From: Hofstenia miamia
Lineage: Eukaryota > Xenacoelomorpha > Acoela
Assembly: GCA_004352715.1 (NCBI GenBank)
Contig: SCFE01000051.1
Span: forward strand, 819,893-883,892
Reading direction: 5' to 3'
Length of the DNA stretch: 64,000 nt
Each line of letters opens with the position of its first letter. The stretch's first letter is position 1. The position numbers and the translations under genes are program-made. This document shows positions 33,061 to 45,874 of the stretch, piece after piece. Below the pieces are notes generated by a model that searched no databases, was not told where the DNA came from, and saw only the letters and a list, made by a program, of their open reading frames with translations.

Positions 33061-34489
33061 CTGTATTTGTAAAAGTGACCTTGTGTATTGACTATTAAAT
33101 CAACATTCATTGCTCATCATTATTTTTAGTAAATTCTACTATAAATGAGCTGTAGTTACAAAGATGTACCCAAATAAATATAGACACAATACAATTATCT
33201 CGCATACAAATGATAATATCAATCAATCGTAGTAGAGTATTTTCAAAAAATTTTATGATCATAATAAATTTGCAAATTTCTATACCTTTACAGCCCGAAA
33301 TTGCAAATATGCAACTAAACCAGAAAAGCTAATGAATTATTTACATGCTCACTCAAAGATGGAATATCAAAATAAAAAATATTTTTCGAAAAAGCTTATC
33401 GCTCTTACGCATTGCAGGGTTAATATATATACTTATTGATTGTTCATAGAATATATATATATATNNNNNNNNNNNNNNNNNNNNNNNNNNNNNNNNNNNN
33501 NNNNNNNNNNNNNNNNNNNNNNNNNNNNNNNAAAAACTTAAGAAAGTTTTTAATTGGGCAATTAATACAATCTGTAGTAAAAACGATATATAAATACAAT
33601 TAATATCTCTTGTGTTATACGATTAAAGAAATATGACTTGAAATTCATTTTATTAGATATTTTCGAATAATTTGCTATGTTATCATCTCAGAACTACTTT
33701 GTTATGTGATCTCATACAATTTGTGACTTGACATTGCAAAAAGGATCCTGCAAAATTCTATGGTTCGAAGATTGAGTGAGAAACTGAAATTTATGCAGGA
33801 ATTTTGATGGAAAACTCTTTGTAGGTTAACTACAGCAGTTTTGAGATCTTTTGCTTTAAATGAAAACTTTATAATTATAAACCCCGTGAAAATGCTTTCT
33901 ACACCCACCTTTTCTACTTCAATTGTAAATATTAAAAAATTTCCAAGTAGATGACACTTTTTCGGGAGGCCCATGCACTGTAGACTGCTCTTCTCTCATT
34001 TTTCAGAAATACCAACGCAGTGGCAATTGTGAATATATATAATAATGTGTAAAAACAGATGGCTTATGCATCTTTGAGTATGTAAATAAAGGTCTGTCAA
34101 AAGATTGGATACCATAACCTGTCAAAAAGTGTTCAAGAATGCTGAACTGAAAATACTGAAACTAGTAGACGATTTGAACACTCGTAGGCTGACAAAATAA
34201 CCAAACTCGAAATTTCATTCCTTAAGTTCTCTTCAATTACTTTTTGTGGCAGTTTCTCAAAACAAACAGTTGCTTGCAAACCATAGACAAAGAATGACTA
34301 TGGAAAGCATAAAAAACTCTGCTTGTATACCATAATTCTTTTGTTAAATTGAATTGTTTGGTATTTTGTAATTTTACAATACCGTATACCTAAACAGGAT
34401 GTTGCGCAAAAATACTCCTAAGATCTCTTATACTGTCACATTTTTCATATTCTTTTTTATTTACCAATGTTTCCAAGAAAATATTTAAA
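33061..34489. other. Intergenic with assembly gap 33465-33531
   Basis: No gene seen. The 67-N gap is followed at 33532-33588 by a 57-bp copy of 34490-34546 (start of a LINE fragment), so the gap joins two LINE-derived pieces or repeats an overlap. Confidence 0.5.
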
Positions 34490-34870
34490 AAACTTAAGAA
34501 AGTTTTTAATTGGGCAATTAATACAATCTGTAGTAAAAACGATATAAGTAAAATATTAGAAAAACAATATCGAATCATTAGAATACCTATTAAAATTAAA
34601 TTGCCTCTTACTATTTTGGAAAAGACTTTCAGTAGAATTACAGAAAAATATACACAAGCGAACTAAGACTCATCACAAAATCAAATTTAAAAAGAAAATC
34701 TTTGAAAAATCATTTACCAATTTTACAATTGATTTATGGAACAAACGCCCTCCAGATATTAAAGAACGAAATTTCAATAAATTTAAAAAATCATTAAAAA
34801 TTTCACTAAAACGAAGAAGATCCAACTACTTATCAAATTATAGGACAAAGTCCATAAACTATAACAAAGC
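34490..34870 (+). pseudogene. LINE ORF2 C-terminal fragment
   Basis: The plus strand around 34680-34840 reads FEKSFTNFTIDLWNKRPPDI followed by FNKFKKSLK. This is the SF...xWNxLPxxI...FKxxLK tail that ends many L2/CR1-type LINE polymerases. Upstream frames are broken. It was probably truncated on insertion. Confidence 0.6.
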
Positions 34871-37800
34871 TATTGAACAATGAAAACCAACTATTTATAT
34901 CATCAAGGACAATAAACTTTTGAAACTAAGACAAAGTATTTTTTGAGAACCAAGTTAATTTTTATTTGTTTTAATTCTTCATAAGTGTTAATCACTTGAT
35001 TTGTAAAAAAACAAAAGAATTAAATATAAAATATTATATGGTTAAATTAGGACAATTTTATCTAACTATCGCGGTCCTAATCATAAGTATATTTACTGAC
35101 TTAAACTATGCGCTTTTTAAAAAGCTTTATATTCAATTCAATAGGCCTTTAAATATCTCGGGCAAAAATATTCGAAAATGCATTTCTAGCTTAACTCTCA
35201 TCCCAAAATAACTCGTCATATTGAATACTATGTTGAAGCCAATCAAAAACATATCATCTTAATGCCGGGATCAACTTAAGCAGAATTCAAGATCAAATCT
35301 TTTTTAAACAAAAATCTACATCTGGTAAATCATGATTAGCATTAAAAATTCTATAACAATTACTTCTTCTTCTTCTATTACTATACGACAACTCGCCATT
35401 GAGGTTGTTTGAAGGTGCCAGAAATGGCAATAAAATCGATAATGAAATTTTTTTGCTACGTTATACAACAGAATGCGATGGAATTTAAGATTTAGACTGT
35501 CATTCATCAGTAAATATGAGTGTTTAAAAAGTAGCATCTATGAGTGAAAAACACTTTAAATTTTAACGCAGATATACACAGAAGTGATTATCATTTCATG
35601 ATAAATCTATACTGTAACAACATAAAAAAGATTGGTTGTTTTAACCCATTTCATACCAGACCAGAACTACTTAACTCCTTTGGAATTAGCTATTTTTTCG
35701 ATAGAGAACATTTAGAAAGCATATTAAAAGAATTTCATGTGCAATTAGTCTTTTGAAGTGTTATTTTATGATATTTCATATGGTCCTCATTTGAGGACCT
35801 TGGTATGAACTGTTAGCAAAATTTCAAAAACTTGACATTTTCCACTCACACTACTATGTAGAGATCAAATTTATGTTGAAGTCATTGATGATTAAGCAAA
35901 ATATAAATTGAGAGATTTACCTTATGAAATATCAAAAAATGTTAAAAAATGCCAAGCAACAGTAAAACCAATAGTGAAAAAACAAAGCATTAAAAATACC
36001 ATAGATTTTAAACAATCGATAAAAGAAACTAGGATGGCATTTAAAACAAGCCATGGTCCCCATTTGAGGGTTAAAGCAATCTCAGAAATTCAAAAATAAT
36101 CTCATTATCAATTTGAAAAATGAAACAAAGCTTGTCAAAATTTAAATTAATAAACGTATAACAGTTTATGGCAAATGATGTACAAAATTACACATTATAA
36201 ATTAGCTCTATACATACAAACTTTGGAACATCTATAAACTAAATCAAGTATAAAAACATTGAACATAAATCGGAAATTACACAATTCAAATAACACCACA
36301 TGATCTACATGGATTTCTATTTGCGATGAATGTTGTAAAAACATGAATTGTTGAGAATTTGGGGAATTAACTCCACATAGATCATGATAAATAAACTAGC
36401 TTTGAGAAAAACCTATTGTAGTGAAGCCTTCAAGAAAAACGGCAGCTGTGGAAACTACTTGGTAGTGAATGTACAAAATGATACAAAGAGTCTGTGCACT
36501 GATCTAAAAACAATACAAAAGTCATTTTATACAAACCTATACATAAATCACTAGTGCATAAAACAATTGCTTATTCCCTTAGACGTGATCGTGATGTTAC
36601 TTTGGGATATCAACGATCTCGACGGTTGTAACAAATGGTGTGAAAAACGGAAACTACGCTGTTTCTTTCAAAAAAAGATCCATTTCTTTAACACAAGCAA
36701 CAACAACCTCACTCACTGAAAAAAATCCCAGAACCTCATCTGCATATTAACAATATAGTTGCACTGCTGCGTTAATATTATAGAATACTGCAAAATGATT
36801 ATTTAGGTCTTACTCCGAGAAATCTCTCGAAAAGACTAGACGTATAGCGGTTTCATTGCATTTTCTAATTGTAATCGAAAATTTTAAGGTTCACTTTTTG
36901 GCCATATCCGCGTTATTGTTGATGTTACACTCGCTTTATTACACTAAAATTCATTAGTAAATGGCCCATTAAGAGAACGGCCACCATACCGTGAATTTCT
37001 GCTTTTAAAGTTGGAGGCCCAACAGCTGTTGTTAATTGAAAACACACTGAGCTTTTTTTATTCAACTTACTAGATTAACCAATAGGATTTTAGGGGTACT
37101 TATCAGCTTTGTCTTTTCCTACAGACTGATTTGCAATCTAAATGGATTAAGGCCATTCATTGAAAATATTACTAAATTTACTAAAAAATAAATATATTCC
37201 ACTCCATCTGGTATAAAGAAACTCAAACGTAAATTCAACCCAGGTCCAACAGAATTTTCGTTTGTTAATTATTCAAGTAATTAAACAAGGAGATCACATT
37301 CTAAAGAAAGAGGTGTGCAATCTGATCAATTACATGATATCAAACTGTTATATCAGCTCAATGATGATGACTTCTCTTCTTTGTGTCCCAATGAATGGAA
37401 ATATGATGATTCTGATGAAAATTTTTTACGTTACTTTTTTTACCTGCAAGGGATGGCTCCCATTGTTAAATACCCTGTTTGTATCTACAAAGAATCGAAA
37501 AAAGTGAAATTATTTCAAATGCAGTCCTTGATTGTTATACCCAAATGGCTTAAGGGCTCCAAACTTACAAAGAAAAGTCAAATGCGTGACTTTTTTTTCT
37601 TATGTAAAAAATCTTTCTTCTGAAAATGAATATCTGAAGAAATTTTGGTTAATTTTTGAATTGCTTACATTTGTCATTCATGGATTTCCACGAAGGGAAG
37701 AGAGATATTCTTCAAGATTGTTACAATTTGCTGTATTATTAAGGTATACTTTACTAAGTAGCATTCCTTACACCTCAAAAACTATGAATTCAATAACTAT

Positions 37801-37961
37801 GTAAACTTACAACCGATGGAGCTTTTTGTATCTTTTATTTTTCTAGATGATATTTATTTAATAAACGAATCTACTACTACTACTAGACTCGCATAAATTT
37901 GTTAAGCGACTGCTTGCTGACTAATGATCGGATTTGCAGTCGTTAAAAACTAGTCGAAATA
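34871..37961. other. Unassigned region with several decayed open stretches
   Basis: The plus strand carries short open segments at 35544-35756, 35908-36099 and 37315-37623. The last includes LYQLNDDDFSSLCPNEWKYD and YFFYLQGMAPIVKYP. They look like fragments of one or more transposon proteins, but I recognise no family. At about 36303-36385 two copies of an inverted motif (ATGATCTACATGG / CCACATAGATCAT) lie 60-70 bp apart. No conserved host exon was found. Confidence 0.25.
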
Positions 37962-39276
37962 TAGGCTTGTTTCATAAGTTTTGTCGTCTACTTATGTCAC
38001 AATAAAACAACAATTTGTGAATATAATTAATTGAAATTTTACATGTCATTTGATTAGTTATCAATTAAAATAGTGATTAGTTGTTAATGTCATTTTTATC
38101 ACTTTTAGAAAATATTGATTGGTTATGGAATTTGACAAAAGCGACATACGAAAATTGATTTATTTTTTTCATCTTCGAGGCCTCAATGCAACAGAAATTG
38201 CCAAAGAAATTTGTCAAACTTTGGGAAAGGATGTATTGTCTATTCGAACAGCTCAGCGATGGGTCTCAAAATTTAGGAACAATGAATTGACGACAGACGA
38301 TGCTGAAAGATCAGGAAGACCTTCAACTGACAACGTAAACGAACAAATCGAAGAGTACATATCAACGAATAAACATGCTACCTGTACAGAAATGGCTGAA
38401 GCTATTGGAGTTGGAAAATCAACAATTTGGAGACACCTGATCGACATGGGAAAGAAATATCTTGCTTTTCAGTGGGTTCCTCATAAATTGAGTGAAGAGA
38501 ATAAAAACAATCGAGTAAAAATATCAGGTGAGCTCTTGTCAATGTATAGAAGAAACAATTTCTTGAATCAATTGGTAACAGTCGATGAAGCCTGGTTGTA
38601 CTGGGAGAACGATCGCAAGACACCTGGTATTCATCACAAGTCATGGAGAGGGTCTGGTGATGAGCCTCCACAGGTTAATCGGCGATCATCAATGACAGTC
38701 AAAAAACAATTGGGAATCTTTTTCTGGGATTGTAAGGGCATAATTCTTTTTGAAACCTTACCAAGGAATGTTTCAATAACAGCAGAACTGTACTGTCAAT
38801 TTCTGGACAAGCTCAAAGTTGCACTACATGATAAACGTCGTCGATCGGTCTCTTCTGATTCAACAAACTTGTTTCTACTCCAGGACAATGCTCGCCCTCA
38901 TACGGCAATGGCAACCCAAGAGAAACTGCGAGAATTAAATATCAATCCTATTCCACAACCTCCTTACTCGCCGGATTTATCACCAAGTGATTTTTATCTT
39001 TTTAGTGCCTTGAAAGCATCATTTAAAGATAAAAATTTTACAAATGAAGATGATTTAGTTTGTCATGTGAGTGAATGGAGCTCAAATAAGGGTAAAGAAT
39101 TTTACCGAAAAGCGTTTATGGAGCTTCAATGTCGTTGGCAACGATGCATTGATGCCGAGGGAAATTATTTTAATCGTTTAAGTGACAATGATAACTAAAT
39201 TGTTCAATATAATTATTGTTGGATAAATATTTTTCTTATTTTTCTTAAATGCGACAAAACTTATGGGAAATGCCTA
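37962..39276 (+). mobile_element. Full-length mariner transposon, copy 1
   Basis: 1,315 bp between TA target duplications (37960-37961 and 39277-39278). The terminal inverted repeats are TAGGC...ATAAGTTTTGTCG at the left and the reverse complement of CGACAAAACTTAT...GCCTA at the right. The length and the single uninterrupted transposase gene are those of an autonomous mariner. Two further copies follow within 2.4 kb. Confidence 0.95.
38125..39198 (+). CDS. Mariner transposase, intact DD34D frame
   Basis: 357 residues from ATG 38125 to TAA 39196-39198. It catalyses cut-and-paste transposition at TA dinucleotides. An N-terminal paired helix-turn-helix (about 1-110) precedes the linker motif WVPHKLSE (117-124). 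The catalytic triad is D154 (TVDEAW), D254 (QDNARPH) and D289 (PDLSPSDFYLF); 34 residues separate the second and third Asp, the mariner hallmark. There are no stops or frameshifts. Together with near-identical neighbouring copies this suggests recent, possibly current, activity. Confidence 0.95.
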   Translation: MEFDKSDIRKLIYFFHLRGLNATEIAKEICQTLGKDVLSIRTAQRWVSKFRNNELTTDDAERSGRPSTDNVNEQIEEYISTNKHATCTEMAEAIGVGKSTIWRHLIDMGKKYLAFQWVPHKLSEENKNNRVKISGELLSMYRRNNFLNQLVTVDEAWLYWENDRKTPGIHHKSWRGSGDEPPQVNRRSSMTVKKQLGIFFWDCKGIILFETLPRNVSITAELYCQFLDKLKVALHDKRRRSVSSDSTNLFLLQDNARPHTAMATQEKLRELNINPIPQPPYSPDLSPSDFYLFSALKASFKDKNFTNEDDLVCHVSEWSSNKGKEFYRKAFMELQCRWQRCIDAEGNYFNRLSDNDN

Positions 39277-39297
39277 TATTTAGATAATAGTGATAAC

Positions 39298-40297
39298 NNN
39301 NNNNNNNNNNNNNNNNNNNNNNNNNNNNNNNNNNNNNNNNNNNNNNNNNNNNNNNNNNNNNNNNNNNNNNNNNNNNNNNNNNNNNNNNNNNNNNNNNNNN
39401 NNNNNNNNNNNNNNNNNNNNNNNNNNNNNNNNNNNNNNNNNNNNNNNNNNNNNNNNNNNNNNNNNNNNNNNNNNNNNNNNNNNNNNNNNNNNNNNNNNNN
39501 NNNNNNNNNNNNNNNNNNNNNNNNNNNNNNNNNNNNNNNNNNNNNNNNNNNNNNNNNNNNNNNNNNNNNNNNNNNNNNNNNNNNNNNNNNNNNNNNNNNN
39601 NNNNNNNNNNNNNNNNNNNNNNNNNNNNNNNNNNNNNNNNNNNNNNNNNNNNNNNNNNNNNNNNNNNNNNNNNNNNNNNNNNNNNNNNNNNNNNNNNNNN
39701 NNNNNNNNNNNNNNNNNNNNNNNNNNNNNNNNNNNNNNNNNNNNNNNNNNNNNNNNNNNNNNNNNNNNNNNNNNNNNNNNNNNNNNNNNNNNNNNNNNNN
39801 NNNNNNNNNNNNNNNNNNNNNNNNNNNNNNNNNNNNNNNNNNNNNNNNNNNNNNNNNNNNNNNNNNNNNNNNNNNNNNNNNNNNNNNNNNNNNNNNNNNN
39901 NNNNNNNNNNNNNNNNNNNNNNNNNNNNNNNNNNNNNNNNNNNNNNNNNNNNNNNNNNNNNNNNNNNNNNNNNNNNNNNNNNNNNNNNNNNNNNNNNNNN
40001 NNNNNNNNNNNNNNNNNNNNNNNNNNNNNNNNNNNNNNNNNNNNNNNNNNNNNNNNNNNNNNNNNNNNNNNNNNNNNNNNNNNNNNNNNNNNNNNNNNNN
40101 NNNNNNNNNNNNNNNNNNNNNNNNNNNNNNNNNNNNNNNNNNNNNNNNNNNNNNNNNNNNNNNNNNNNNNNNNNNNNNNNNNNNNNNNNNNNNNNNNNNN
40201 NNNNNNNNNNNNNNNNNNNNNNNNNNNNNNNNNNNNNNNNNNNNNNNNNNNNNNNNNNNNNNNNNNNNNNNNNNNNNNNNNNNNNNNNNNNNNNNNN
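39298..40297. other. 1000-N assembly gap
   Basis: Exactly 1000 Ns, the usual arbitrary length for a gap of unknown size, between two mariner copies. Open frames spanning it are artefacts. Confidence 0.97.
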
Positions 40298-40932
40298 CTT
40301 CAACTGACAACGTAAACGAACAAATCGAATAGTACATATCAACGAATAAACATGCTACCTGTACAGAAATGGCTGAAGCTATTGGAGTCTGAAAATCAAC
40401 AATTTGGAGACACCTGATCGACATTCGAAAGAAATATCTTGCTTTTCAGTGGGTTCCTCATAAATTGAGTGAAGAGAATAAAAACAATCGAGTAAAAATA
40501 TCAGGTGAGCTCTTGTCAATGTATAGAAGAAACAATTTCTTGAATCAATTGGTAACAGTCGATGAAGCCTGCTTGTACTGGGAGAACGATCGCAAGACAC
40601 CTGGTATTTATCACAAGTCATGGAGAGGGTCTGGTGATGAGCCTCCACAGGTTAATCGGCGATCATCAATGACAGTCAAAAAACAATTGGGAATCTTTTT
40701 CTGGGATTGTAAGGGCATAATTCTTTTTGAAACCTTACCAAGGAATGTTTCAATAACAGCAGAACTGTACTGTCAATTTCTGGACAAGCTCAAAGTTGCA
40801 CTACATGATGCCGAGGGAAATTATTTTAATCGTTTAAGGGACGATGATAACTAAATTGTTCAATATAATTATTGTTGGATAAATATTTTTCTTATTTTTC
40901 TTAAATGCGACAAAACTTATGGGAAATGCCTA
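40298..40932 (+). pseudogene. Mariner copy 2, internally deleted and nonsense-mutated
   Basis: Begins inside the transposase (the part before it is in the gap) and ends at the mariner right terminus with a TA. It differs from copy 1 by a premature TAG at 40328-40330, a TGA in GVGKS, and a 321-bp deletion that joins ALHD directly to AEGNYF. The breakpoints share TGAT (38829-38832 and 39150-39153 in copy 1). The catalytic D254 and D289 regions are lost. Confidence 0.92.
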
Positions 40933-40935
40933 TAT

Positions 40936-41061
40936 ATATGGGGTGCCAGAAAGTTCCCGGAATAAGCTATGTGTTATTTTAATTACGTGCGCGCATGCAT
41001 AATTAGTTTTTTTTATGGTGCAATACTGTTTGGCAAATAGACCAATCAAAATGTAGTTGTA
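40936..41061. mobile_element. Fragment with a mariner-like end
   Basis: Starts GGGGTGCCAGAAAGTTCCCG immediately after TATA, which looks like another mariner family's terminus. It is cut by the single N at 41062. Only 126 bp are visible. Confidence 0.4.
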
Positions 41062-41062
41062 N

Positions 41063-41620
41063 TTTTTCTGGGATTGTAAGGGCATAATTCTTTTTGAAAC
41101 CTTACCAAGGAATGTTTCAATAACAGCAGAACTGTACTGTCAATTTCTGGACAAGCTCAAAGTTGCACTACATGATAAACGTCGTCGATCGGTCTCTTCT
41201 GATTCAACAAACTTGTTTCTATTCCAGGACAATGCTCGCCCTCATACGGCAATGGCAACCCAAGAGAAACTGCGAGAATTAAATATCAATCTTATTCCAC
41301 AACCTCCTTACTCGCCGGAATTATCACCAAGTGATTTTTATCTTTTTAGTGCCTTGAAAGCATCATTTAAAGATAAAAATTTTACAAATGAAGATGATTT
41401 AGTTTGTCATGTGAGTGAATGGAGCTCAAATAAGGGTAAAGAATTTTACCGAAAAGCGTTTATGGAGCTTCAATGTCGTTGGCAACGATGCATTGATGCC
41501 GAGGGAAATTATTTTAATCGTTTAAGTGACAATGATAACTAAATTGTTCAATATAATTATTGTTGGATAAATATTTTTCTTATTTTTCTTAAATGCGACA
41601 AAACTTATGGGAAATGCCTA
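41063..41620 (+). pseudogene. Mariner copy 3, 5'-truncated at a single-N join
   Basis: The last 160 codons of the same transposase (to TAA at 41540-41542) and the right terminus. At least three base changes against copy 1: Leu to Phe before QDNARPH, Pro to Leu in NINPIP, and Asp to Glu in YSPDLSP. The truncation coincides with the N at 41062, so the true 5' part may exist in the genome. Confidence 0.9.
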
Positions 41621-41734
41621 TAGAACTATTAAGATGATCATTATAGCAAGATAAATAACAGTAATAGTCGTATAAAGAACCTATCAAGTTCTAACAACGA
41701 GGAAAATAGTTCTTTAAACAAGCAAAATAGCAGA

Positions 41735-42520
41735 ACATGCGAACCTCTATAGTTAACCTCTCTAAAGTTAACCTCTCTATAGTTAATTTCTCTCCATAGT
41801 TAAGTTAATATATAAGTCGCGTGAGACATTATACCTCTCTAAAGTTAAGTTTTGTTAAATTGCGCTATCTAGTTCATTGATTATTATGTGTGCTACATAC
41901 AATAATACGCGCGAAAAAATTTAAAAGTTCATTATAGAAGACTTGTATTACGTCGTTACATCGCCGAAGTTGAGGCAGGAACAGATAAAAAATTTAAAAT
42001 CAATTTGTTGGAAGCCATTAGATATCTTGACAGAGCATGGAAGTTGATTACACCAAACACAATTTGAAATTGTTTTCAAAAGCTGGTTTCCGGAATAATT
42101 CTGATTCAGAAGCTCTTCCAGAAAATAATGATGTTCCTTTAGGAGCAAATCCTTTCAAAGAGTTCATTTGCGTGGTATTATTGCATATGATACAAATTTT
42201 GAAACATTTGTAACAATATTGTTGCTAGAGAAGTTCTGTCCAAAGTGGACACATTAGCAGCAGCCAGTTCTTTAGTAGACGCAGACAATTCAATTGATGC
42301 TGAAGATGATGTGAAAGAAGAACGATGGTAGAACCTGCCGTGAAAAACCCCGCAAAGGCTTATAGAATTTTAGGTTAATTACGCGAGTTTTTTTAAAATC
42401 GAGGTTGTAAGATTAATCAGGAAATATTCGATTCCATTGAAGACTCATTTGGTAAAGTTGTTGAAAATAACGTTGTCCAAACAACAATCGATAAATACTT
42501 TTTTAAGAATCGATTTATTT
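41735..42520 (+). pseudogene. pogo/Tigger-like transposon relic
   Basis: Begins with tandem ACCTCTCTATAGTTA units (41745-41850), typical subterminal repeats of pogo-type elements. It is followed by a frame-broken C-terminal transposase region on the plus strand. Patches include LLEAIRYLDRAWKLITP, an F-K/R-N-N-SDSEALPENND-like stretch with shifts, and MVEPAVKNPAKA. They resemble the region after the DDE core of Tigger/Jerky-like proteins. The catalytic core is absent here. Confidence 0.55.
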
Positions 42521-42868
42521 TTATTCCTTTTGCATTATATTGACTTCAGTTTTATGAGAAGTCCTTTTATATCTTTCTCTAGCTAACCAAAACTATTTCT
42601 GACAGAAACAATAACAATATAACAGAAATCACATAATTAAGTGAACGGTTCTACGAGGAATTACATTCTACTCCATCTAATCAAGAAAAAAGTCTGAACG
42701 AAACAACAACAATGAAAAAGAAATAAGGCAATAACAACGGAAATTAACATTGAACATTATCACAGGAAATGCATAGGAATTTCTTCATGTTTGCAGTCGT
42801 AAAGTTGAGACGTTTATCGGAGAGAACATTCTTTAGTTTAGAAAAACTTCTCTCCACTTCAACTGATG
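42521..42868. other. Spacer between pogo-like and hAT relics
   Basis: AT-rich; no feature recognised. Confidence 0.35.
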
Positions 42869-43900
42869 TCACTGATGTATACTTGTAATGGTGAGATTGA
42901 GGGCGCTGTTATCTTCAATCCCCACTTCCTTATTTCCAACTATTACGTCCCTGATTTTCTTCACAGTTTGTGGTCCTGGATTTTTCAATACAATGTGCTC
43001 ACACCTATTTTTCACAGCAAGCCCTACACTTCTATATGCGACCCTCATACTTTGCATGGCACCTTCGAACACACCCACTGCATCTGCGACGTTCAAGTTC
43101 CGCTCTTCTAGTTTCTTCATTGAGCCCGGAAGTGTTGAAAAGTGGGCAGATATGTAGATGAGATTGTTCCTGAGTGATTGATCATCTAATAGCTGTTTCG
43201 ACAAGTTAAATGAATCATATTGTGATATTGTATTTGAAGCAATCTGGCAGCACGTTTCATATATGAAGCTGCATCAGTTACAAGTAACAAAACGTTATCA
43301 AATAGTATTCCATCGGGCCACAGTAAAGATAGTAAAGTTGTAAAGAATTGAGCAATTGTAGTGCTATTTGTTTTGTCCAGTTGTATTTAACAAATAAACC
43401 TTGGATGCTTCTTCAGCTTCCAGTGTTTCTATAATCATGTTGGCAATGCGTCGGTTAGTGACGTCTGTTGATTAGTCGATGCTCACCCAAATTTGACGAT
43501 TGCCTGCATGAGTTCTAATCTTATTAATCGCGTTGTGATAGTGAACATCTACATATTTCTTTATGAGCGTTGACTCATCTGGCACATTTCTCATGTATTT
43601 TTTAAGGAAACATTTGAAGGATTTCTTCCCCAATTTCCAGAGAGCACTATTAGCATTGACTAGAGCCTCACATAAATCTAAACTAAATTGCTTCCTATCT
43701 GCATTAGCTGCTTCCACATAGCCCTGATTATCGTTTACTAAAGGAAGTCCATCACCTTGCATATTCCTTTTATGCTTAGTAGTTTTCAGATGAGAGCGAT
43801 GTTAGATTTTCTACTGTACCTCTTGTCACATGCAATGCACTTCAAATTTTCACCATCACCTGATAATACATCACTCCCAAATTCGTGTATTAATTTGGCA
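42869..43900 (-). pseudogene. hAT transposase relic
   Basis: The minus strand shows three broken pieces. Near 43890-43780 lies a C-x-x-C motif (LKCIACDKRY) of an N-terminal zinc finger. At 43762-43472 lies LDLCEALVNANSALWKL followed by NAINKIRTHAGNRQIWVSID, the conserved helix and the beta strand that carries the first catalytic Asp of this hAT subgroup; a stop follows. At 43204-42869 lies a helical insertion-domain part beginning MSKQLLDDQSLRNNLIYIS. The family resembles the DUF659-type hAT proteins often annotated as CGG-repeat-binding-like. It is inactive. Confidence 0.7.
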
Positions 43901-44819
43901 ATAACCTCGGTTTAGTAGACTTCACTTTAGGCATGTTTGTAGGTTCTATATTTACCTGGTAGCACGAAATGACTTGCTCAATTGAAAATGTCTCCAATAG
44001 TGTTGCCATACAAAGTTGCCAAATGTCACTATAGTTAAATGCAGCGTTTATAATCATTATCGTTAAATGCTACTGTTTTATAGTTATCATAGTTGCTATT
44101 TTTTACAGTCATTATAGGTAACTGTTTTGTATTCATTATAGTTGAAACCTATTTTGCAGGGCTAAATGCTATTTTGCTGTTAATGTTTAAAGAATAAATG
44201 CTAGAAATCCGGTCTTTACTGATGACTCAAGAATTAGTTCAGAACGTAATCTGACAATTGATGACATTTTTGTTGAAAAAGAATTTAATTATGAATTAAT
44301 CAGAACTTTATGATTATCCCTATAAAGTGTGGATCACCTGTCGTTGTATCTGTTTCAAAGTTCAATGCTATAGTACTTGATGATCGCTTACTGCAACTGC
44401 TGGATAATTTAAGTCAAGTGTATTTTGTTAATATTTCATTATTTAAAAACTGATATCAATTTCCTGCAAAAACTTTACCATTTTTTCTTATATTCGATAT
44501 TGTACACTTGAACAAAAATATACGGAATAATTGGCTGCGAATTGAAAACTTTTCCTTCCAAGAATTCAAGCATTCTGTAGAAGGCTTTGAGATTAATTTA
44601 CAAAACGATGTTTCAATAATGACGACTGTAATAAAAAACATGTATGTGAAAGAAAGTGGTCTGACTTGCCCATGGTCTAACATTTCATTTAATAAATCCA
44701 GCTAACATGCAAAGTGTAGCTTTAGTCAATGGTATATTTGATATTAGCTCAATTTTGTTAGTAAAATGCTCTGAAATAGATGCAGGAGCAGCAGGGGTTT
44801 CATATTTAAGCCTGCTACG
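43901..44819. other. Repeat-rich spacer with TATAGTTA motifs
   Basis: Around 44030-44160 short units such as TTATAGTT and TCATTATAG recur, echoing the 41745-41850 array, so this may be the other end of the pogo-like element interrupted by the hAT relic. The rest is unassigned. Confidence 0.3.
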
Positions 44820-45290
44820 AAGCTCTGGATGAAAGCACTTTAGAATGTCAACCGGCTAGAGTTAAGAAGGCATGGATTTCCCAACATTCTCCCTACCCAA
44901 CATAATAGAAGGTATGGTGCATGACAAGCTACAAAGGCGCAGGTCCTTTCCATGTGATAGATGAAGTGACTGCACAGAAGTATTGCCGGGTTCTGCGCAC
45001 TCGATCACTAGTTGAGCGCCTTTTCGTGCACGACAATGCATCTTGCCACACAGCTTGCATTCTAAAAATCTATCTTCACAGTGACAATGTCCTTGATTGG
45101 TTCAAAACTTATTGAAAACGTTTGGGCATTCCCTGAAGCAGAGGATGTCTAAAAATACTGACTACAAAGGAGGACCTCATTTGTGACTTGATTTCATATT
45201 GCTTCTATAATCCAGGTTCTCTGAAACAGCATAGACAAATTATCTCGTCGTATTGATGCAGTAATTTAAGTGTAGGAGTTTCGATAAAAT
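44820..45290 (+). pseudogene. Tc1-like transposase relic
   Basis: Plus strand, frame-broken. Recognisable order: PARVKKAWISQH; MTSYKGAGPFHVIDEVTAQK (44918-44977, Tc1 core strand region); the second catalytic motif VHDNASCHTA near 45036 (family QDNAPCHTA); the segment NVLDWFKTY; a stop where PDLNPIE would be; and TTKEDLICDLIS near 45160. It is inactive. Confidence 0.75.
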
Positions 45291-45874
45291 AATAACTAAA
45301 TAATCACTATGTTCATAAAAGTTTGCGGTATCTTGACTAGATTTTTACAGCAATATTTCAGTTCAACTGTCACAATATTTCAGTATCAAGCAAAGAGCAT
45401 TGTATTCTAATTTCAGAGAGCATTGAATGCAAAATGGTGTGCTGATGGTAACCAATCGTAGTGCATTACAGCTGATTGACAAAGTCAAAAATTTCTATTC
45501 GGATTCAAAAGACAACCACTCAAATTACACCCATTTTGTGAACATTACTACAACCTAAACCAATTTGGAATTTGCGCTTTAGAGAAGTGTTTATATCGGT
45601 GCATTCATACAACTTTATGCTAAAAACAAACAATTCATTAAAAATTGCAAATTGGTCATGGTCCTTCCAACATTTTTATGAATATTATGGCCCTGCCTGT
45701 CTATACACTTGTTCTTAATCCATAGAAAGATATCATTTTTTTCTTGGTATTCATTACAACTCGCGGATTTATTCATGCGTATCGAATCAAGTACTAAAAT
45801 TTCCGTGGTGGATCCTATACGCTTTCTAATTTGCCTATTATTATAAACGAGGTTAAACTACGACTCAAATTCCA
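45291..45874. other. Spacer downstream of TRAF7
   Basis: AT-rich; no feature seen. Confidence 0.35.

Noticed and set aside
39245-40424. Long open frames across the 1000-N gap
   Set aside because: They consist almost wholly of unknown residues; the Ns hide stops.
42866-43161. Plus-strand frames over the hAT relic
   Set aside because: Antisense shadows; the minus strand shows the recognisable hAT sequence.
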